A stretch of DNA of 64,000 bases, taken from positions 2,666,001 to 2,730,000 of the forward strand of contig CM057059.1 of assembly GCA_029945375.1 (NCBI GenBank), given 5' to 3'. This DNA comes from Agaricus subrufescens. Its lineage: Eukaryota > Basidiomycota > Agaricomycetes > Agaricales > Agaricaceae. Positions within the stretch are counted from its first letter, which is position 1; every line of letters begins with the position of its first letter. Below the pieces are notes generated by a model, which was not told where the DNA came from, ran no database searches, and saw nothing but the letters and a program-made list of their open reading frames with translations. Of the stretch, positions 59,082 to 64,000 are shown piece after piece. Both the position numbers and the translations under genes were made by a program.

Positions 59082-60445
59082 CTAAAAACAAACCCTTCTT
59101 CTTGCTTCTTTTTTCTCCTGCAAACCCCAGTTGCTCCATTCTTCCCTATCTTCGGTTTTCGGGACAAGAACACTCCAACTGATAGCATAATGCGCCAAAA
59201 CCAGTTCAAGCTCTTCGGTTTCGTCTAGCATCTCCAATCTCGATATCCTGCCACCGACTTAGTTCGCGCGCCCAGGTCATAGAGCACTTATAGACAAAGT
59301 ACACACCTTGCCGCTTCTTCAGGCTCAATATACGACTTGCGAATTTCCTTCAAGGTCAGAGCCTTTCCTTGGTGGAAGCCTGCGTTCAATAAGCGTTCAA
59401 CTACAGACTCTAGAGTCCTAAATGGCTCAGCTCCAGGCAGAGTGACGTTGCGTGCCTTCAGCAGAGAATCAGGCAAGCTTGTCACTATTGAGCGCAAATG
59501 CTCACCCGAAGATTGTTCAACATCACCCGACCGAAAGGATCGTCAAGCCCGAACATCTCGTATATAATACAGCCCATCGGGGCTTCGGTTCCGAAATAGT
59601 CAACGAACCACCGTAGGAGGCGTGAGGAAATTTCGACTTCCATGTATGCCAACACGCATTCGAAAAGGAGCAGGGTGGGGCTTTGAGATGAGGGGCTGGT
59701 TTCCTGTGACACACGCAATGCGTTTGCGAGAGGTTCCTGTAGAGTATCGACAGGATCTTTCCGCAGGTCCGCAGCAAGGAGGTGATACTTTCGAGAATGT
59801 AGCGCCGTGCCTCCTGCTGCTGTATAATGAATATGTTATTTGTTGGAAATGGAAAACAAACAAACTTTCATTTACCGATATGAATGCTGTCCGGATCTCC
59901 GAGTATCTCCCTAAGCTCCCTACTCTTCATGATACTCATAGATTTTTTACTTGTGATCTCACCAAAGTCGACTTCGACATAACTCCTCAATGTGTCACTA
60001 TGTGGTCCAGTCTTCCTACGTAGAAAGCAACTCATTAAGTAACGCACAGGTTATGAATTAAATATCAACTCACCTCAAGCCGCCAAAATCGCGTATCACT
60101 CCCTGCACCCAAACTGATGATCTGGCACGTTTTCCCTTGTTTCTTGGCCAAAGCCAACCAGTGCTCCACGAGGTCCTCGATGCCTCGGGTACGAACATAG
60201 GTCCCAATATTGATCAAGGGCGGGCGACTCGGCTGCAAGTGGGCTCGCGGCACGAGATGTCTGACGAACGGGTCTTCAAGGTAGTGTTTCTGGGCGGCCG
60301 ATAGTCTTGCTACTGCTGCATCGTTATCCGTTTGTCGGACCGGGGCATCTGGATCGTGGCGCGAATGAAAGCTGGCTTGATTATACATGGTGGCTAAGGG
60401 AGTGATATGACGTCCGTGGTAATTGCGCGGTGGAACAGCCTCCAT
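59082..60445 (-). CDS. PPM1: Leucine carboxyl methyltransferase (Ppm1/LCMT1)
   Basis: S-adenosylmethionine-dependent enzyme that methylates the C-terminal Leu of the PP2A catalytic subunit, controlling holoenzyme assembly. The start chosen is ATG 60445 (MEAVPPRNYHGRHITPLATM); ATG 60502 is an alternative. Motifs: DPDAPVRQTDNDAAVARLSA, AQKHYLEDPFVRHLVP, RPPLINIGTYVRTRGIEDLV, the SAM-binding IISLGAGSDTRFWRL, YVEVDFGEITSKK, LLAADLRKDP, TLLLFECVLAYMEVEISSRL, MFGLDDPFGRVMLNNLR and LPGAEPFRTLESVVERLLNA. The protein ends EELELVLAHYAISWSV, EDREEWSNWGLQ and a basic tail before a stop at 59082-59084. About five exons are joined by short introns. It is divergent from the antiporter gene; about 240 bp separate the two starts, likely a shared promoter. 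Confidence 0.9.
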
Positions 60446-60680
60446 CAAGGCCTCTGCCTGTTTCCTCTGGAAATTAATTGCCTCGCAACTCAAACCATTC
60501 ATCTGACTACGGCATGAATACCATTCCCGGAAACTACGCTGGTACAAAATTCTCTCCGAACATACCTTGATCGGCCAAGCATACGTTGTAATATAAAGGT
60601 TTGTCTGCTCAAACTCCAAAGTGTGAAACTCGACCCTCGACTAACAACTTTAATTCTTCCGTGGCTTCCAATTAGTCCGC
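60446..60680. promoter_or_regulatory. Likely bidirectional promoter between Ppm1 and Na+/H+ antiporter
   Basis: About 235 bp separate the putative start codons of two divergent genes, so both core promoters must overlap here unless the methyltransferase starts at 60502. No specific box is claimed. Confidence 0.4.
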
Positions 60681-62993
60681 ATGCCCAATTTGCTAGAGGT
60701 AAATTTTACTGCGCAATGTGCCCTCATCTCTATCGATTATTAAATCAATATTTGAATCCCCAGATTTCACCTACTGGATATGCTTATATTTGCCTCGGAG
60801 GCTTTATAGCGCTCGTAATGCCCAAAAATTTGCCTGCTACTTCTCTGTGTTAAATCTCCTCTAGTTTTCCGCTTTCTCCTTATTCGCACGAGAAAGGGTA
60901 CATGTCAGAGATTTTGATTGTATCCATATCCGACTCACACTCCTCTAGATCTACGTTAATGAAGTTGTCCTCGCTACAGCCTTTGGTATCCTTATGGGTC
61001 CATCATGCGCAGATATCGTTGACCCTCGGTCTTGGAGTAATGAGACCGATCGCATCACCCTAGAGGTTACGCGTGTTGTTCTCGCCACCGGTTTATTTGC
61101 CATCGGCGCCGAGCTACCTAGGGGATACATGTACAGGCATGTCAAAGGACTCTTGGTGATGGTGGTTCCTACCATGACTGTCGGATGGTTCATAGTTGCT
61201 GGTCGGTCATAAACGTCAAATAACGTCTTTACCCTAGGATCTTACTTTGTTTTTTTGGCCAGGACTGCTGAAAGCCATTTTCAACCGCTTCAGCTACATA
61301 ACTTGTCTTGTTATTGCGGCATGCTTGACCCCTACGGATCCGGTCATCAGCGCGTCAGTGATAGGTAATACCAGTTCTTTTCCCAACTGTGTACCAGAGC
61401 TTCACTGTCTTTACAAGGTGGTGGTTATGCCGCTAAACACGTTCCTGAAGCAATTCGAAATATTCTCGTAGCGGGTACGGTTACTCTATTGTTTATGGAA
61501 TCTCACTTTGATCTGTATTTGTGCTAGAATCCGCCGCGAATGATGGCCTTGCCTATCCATTCATTAGTATCTCACTCTATCTATTATTGGAGGGTCGTGT
61601 ACAAGACGCTATCAAGAATTGGGTCCTCATCGGTTGTCTGTGTAAGTACATCTACCATGCGTTCACGCCTGGAACCATTCTGACACGGGTATAGATCAAG
61701 TCATCCTTGGAACCGTTGTTGGTGCCGTCATAGGTACATTGATCATTTTTGATGTCCACCACAACTGTGTTATTTACTCTGATAAGGTTTTCTATTCGCT
61801 CAAGTCATGAGGTTCTCGAACAAGCGATGTTTGTCAAATCATGAATCGTATATGGCGCAATATTTTGCACTGGCAGTTCTGACGATGGGTATCTTGAACA
61901 CTATCGGCAGTGATGACCTCCTTGGCGCCTTTGCAGCAGGTAAGTGTATCGTTACACCTAATATATATAAACTTGATAATCATTCACCGCCCTCAGGATG
62001 CGCCTTCACCTCTTGGGAAGACAGCGAAGATGATGGTTCTTCTTTTATTCACAGCGCTACCTCCACTTTCGCTACTGTACTCGATTACATCCTTAACTGC
62101 GGCTGTTTCATTTATATTGGTGCCTGGTTTAGATGGGGAGACTTTACTTCATCCGAACTGGGAATCCGCCCTTGGAAACTTGTGGTCCTTAGCATTGGTA
62201 TCCTGATCTTACGTCGACTGCCAGCCCTCCTTCTGTTGTATAAATGGGTTCCCGAGATCAAGGATGTGAATGAAGCCCTGTTCTGTGGATATTTTGGTGA
62301 GCCCCTTTTGTCGTTCTCTGTCCCTTCGCTGAAGCTAAATGTCACTAGGTCCAGTACGTGTCAAACAAGGACAGTGATTTACATTGATAATTTACCTTTA
62401 TTCGTAGATGGGTGTCAGTGCCCTTTTTATAGCCACTCTAGCCAAACATAGGCTTGCGGAGCCTCATAATCCTCCAGAAACACAAGAGGACTATCTTGCG
62501 CTGGCGCTCCACCCTATTGTCGGCTTCGTGATACTAATATCCATCATTATTCGTGGGTTGGCTCTGTATATCACTGTCTCTAACAACTTGAACTAATGCT
62601 GTGTAAGATGGATTGTCCATTACTTTTGTCACTATTGGAAAGAAAGTTCATCGCCGCGCTCGTTCTTCAGAAACAATTAACGCCTTCAGATCTCGTACCC
62701 TAACGACCGACACTCAAGCAACCCTCTCTCCACCAGTCGAGATGAGCACTCCTATGACCGCCGATGATTCACCGAGTAAGACAAAGTGTCTTGATGAAAC
62801 CTCCTGCTCTCCTACAAACACACCTACCTCCCAACGTATCTCCGGTCTAGACAAAAAGCCTCTCACCACATCTGGTCCACTTGTGCACCATCATGGCAGT
62901 AACGTCACCAAAGAATCCTTAGGTATAAACTACGAAAAAGTAGAGACAAGGGGTATTAAAAACGATATTGAGGCTCAAAATTTGTCACTGTAG
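60681..62993 (+). CDS. Na+/H+ antiporter, Nha1/Sod2 type
   Basis: Plasma-membrane cation/proton antiporter (CPA1, fungal Nha1/Sod2 group) exporting Na+ and possibly K+. Exon 1 (60681-60698) encodes MPNLLE; exon 2 (60764-60814) continues ISPTGYAYICLGGFIAL. Then come FSAFSLFARER, IYVNEVVLATAFGILMGPSC, VVLATGLFAIGAELPRGYMY, CLVIAACLTPTDPVISASVI, the ion-binding block VAESAANDGLAYPFISIS, NTIGSDDLLGAFAAG and ILILRRLPALLLLYKWVPE. A five-base micro-exon (62349-62353, GTCCA) is required to read YFG-P-MGVSALFIATLAKH in frame. After IIIHGLSITFVTIGKKVHRR comes a hydrophilic cytosolic tail of about 115 residues, Thr/Ser-rich, ending NDIEAQNLSL. The Asp pair of the N-D motif is present, so it should transport. 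A tandem second copy starts at 63909. Confidence 0.9.
62349..62353 (+). other. Five-nucleotide micro-exon of the antiporter gene
   Basis: GTCCA is flanked by CACTAG on the left and GTACGTG on the right. Introns on each side are 52 and 54 nt, normal for this locus. Splicing gives G-P in the family-conserved F-G-P-x-G stretch; skipping it shifts the frame. Confidence 0.75.
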
Positions 62994-63908
62994 GACAACG
63001 CGGGCAAATTTGAAGGGATCCCGATTGAATATCTATAATTGTTCGTACAAGTTTCGTTCCTCTGATAGCTATCGGATCTCATTTAACCCACAGTATCTTC
63101 GTATCCTTGAACACGGGGCGGTCTAACTGTATATTATAGTTTGATGAAGCTACAACCTCGAAAAGCATAAACCCATGCAGTCTTCGGACTTGATTTAGAG
63201 AATTGCTCCGGGATTTTCACAGGCTCCTACCCAGCTCGCTTGACATTGTAAGCACATTTGGCAAATAGGGCCAAACACCCCCTAACCCTAGTAAACCCAT
63301 ACTTTGTTCGTGTTTGGTTGAGTCCGCTATAGGACGTACGCACGTGAGCGAGCTGGGTAGGAGCCTGTGGGGTAGGTGGGTTACTTTTGTTACGCAGAGA
63401 TCAATTCTCGATGTCAACCAAAACATCAGCATGGTATGGAATGACGGAAGGCCCTACTCTCGAAAAACTGCCAAGACATTCCATAGCATGGGAACACATC
63501 TATGCGGGAACGTGTTCCGATATCTGCATTGTTCCTCGTTCCCTTTTCGGCCGGAGTGGAGTGGGGCGTTGCCGGTGGTACACGTCTGAGTCCCCATACC
63601 TTGGGAACACATTTCGTCAAACACAGATGGACGCAAGACAAACACTATGTGTATGTCTCCTGTTAATTAAGTCTCAGTAAGTTAAGTATAAGAAAGTATG
63701 TATAGGTTTTGTGGCAGGGAGAACATCGGCAGTTCAGCTGACTAAGCCGATCCAGAAATTCTCCTAAACAAACTTTGTTAGCCGAGCCCGCATCCAAATA
63801 TACTTAGTAAGAGACCGATAACAAAACCCTTACCCTGCCTTTACCTTACTCCAAAACTCAACCTTCAACCATCAACATTGACTCTTTCAGTCCCGCAAAG
63901 CAGCCGCC
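62994..63908. other. Spacer between tandem antiporter genes
   Basis: About 0.9 kb without a supportable gene. It contains a 23-bp perfect inverted repeat (63218-63240 and 63347-63369) and the presumed promoter of the second antiporter. Short frames near 63.3-63.7 kb have no motif. Confidence 0.45.
63218..63369. repeat. Inverted-repeat element, 23-bp arms
   Basis: CACAGGCTCCTACCCAGCTC at 63218 onward is repeated as its exact reverse complement, ending at 63369; arms are 23 bp, spacer 106 bp. Flanking bases do not show an obvious target-site duplication. It could be a MITE remnant, a hairpin in a leader or a paired regulatory site. Confidence 0.65.
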
Positions 63909-64000
63909 ATGCCCGACTTGCTTGAAGTGTGTTCACTTTTGTCCTTCCGTTATTTGCTGGCTATAAACTCATACTGTGGTTGTCTAGATTTCACCCTTCG
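63909..64000 (+). CDS. Second Na+/H+ antiporter, 5' end only
   Basis: The ATG at 63909 opens MPDLLE, followed by an intron (63927-63987, GTGTGT...GTCTAG) and then ISPF at the window edge. This is the same first-exon sequence and the same intron position as the antiporter at 60681 (MPNLLE, then ISPT). A tandem paralogue is therefore likely. The rest lies beyond the window. Confidence 0.7.
   Translation, partial: MPDLLEVCSLLSFRYLLAINSYCGCLDFTL

Overview
This window reads as nuclear genomic DNA of a filamentous basidiomycete, most likely an Agaricomycete; a Rhizoctonia/Ceratobasidium-type lineage is only a hunch. Genes are split by many 47-65 nt introns with GTRNGT donors and short YAG acceptors. 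Several products are housekeeping proteins of clearly fungal type (eIF4G, eL33, Tim22, glutaryl-CoA dehydrogenase, Ppm1), and families typical of Agaricomycetes are present (F-box-like paralogues, Dal5-type permeases, degenerate G-domain proteins). No tRNA, rRNA, CRISPR array, transposase or reverse transcriptase was recognised.

Layout. 1-4.8 kb: two tandem allantoate-permease-type MFS transporters, the first cut by the window edge. 4.8-7.4 kb: no gene seen. 7.4-9.1 kb: a bZIP transcription factor. 9.1-12.4 kb: no gene seen. 12.4-14.3 kb: GlcNAc-6-phosphate deacetylase. 14.9-18.5 kb: two tandem F-box-like paralogues. 18.8-22.4 kb (minus): a Trk-type K+ transporter. 23.4-28.9 kb: a small hypothetical gene, a putative mitochondrial protein, ribosomal protein eL33 and glutaryl-CoA dehydrogenase. 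29.4-31.0 kb (minus): two unrecognised genes. 32.6 kb: a basic His-rich protein. 33.5-36.2 kb (minus): an alpha-arrestin with a PPxY motif. 38.1 kb: a tiny gene. 39.7-40.5 kb (minus): Tim22. 40.5-43.6 kb: no gene seen. 43.6-44.8 kb: an F-box-like protein. 45.1-49.9 kb: eIF4G. 50.3-53.9 kb: a second Trk transporter, inverted relative to the first. 54.6 kb: a small hypothetical. 55.5-58.4 kb (minus): a chimeric gene. 59.1-60.4 kb (minus): leucine carboxyl methyltransferase. 60.7-63.0 kb: a Na+/H+ antiporter, with the first exons of a tandem second copy at 63.9 kb.

The item most worth following is the chimeric gene at 55519-58424. Its N-terminal half is a G-domain-like protein with damaged nucleotide-binding motifs. 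Its C-terminal half is a diverged copy of part of the neighbouring eIF4G: it keeps the introns and the eIF4E-binding motif but has lost the MIF4G and MA3 domains. All eight proposed exons join in phase into one 823-codon frame, so it may encode an eIF4E-binding protein unable to recruit eIF4A.

A second theme is cation homeostasis: two Trk K+ transporters and two Nha-type Na+/H+ antiporters lie within 45 kb, together with an alpha-arrestin of the type that controls transporter turnover. That these work together is inference from co-location and family roles.
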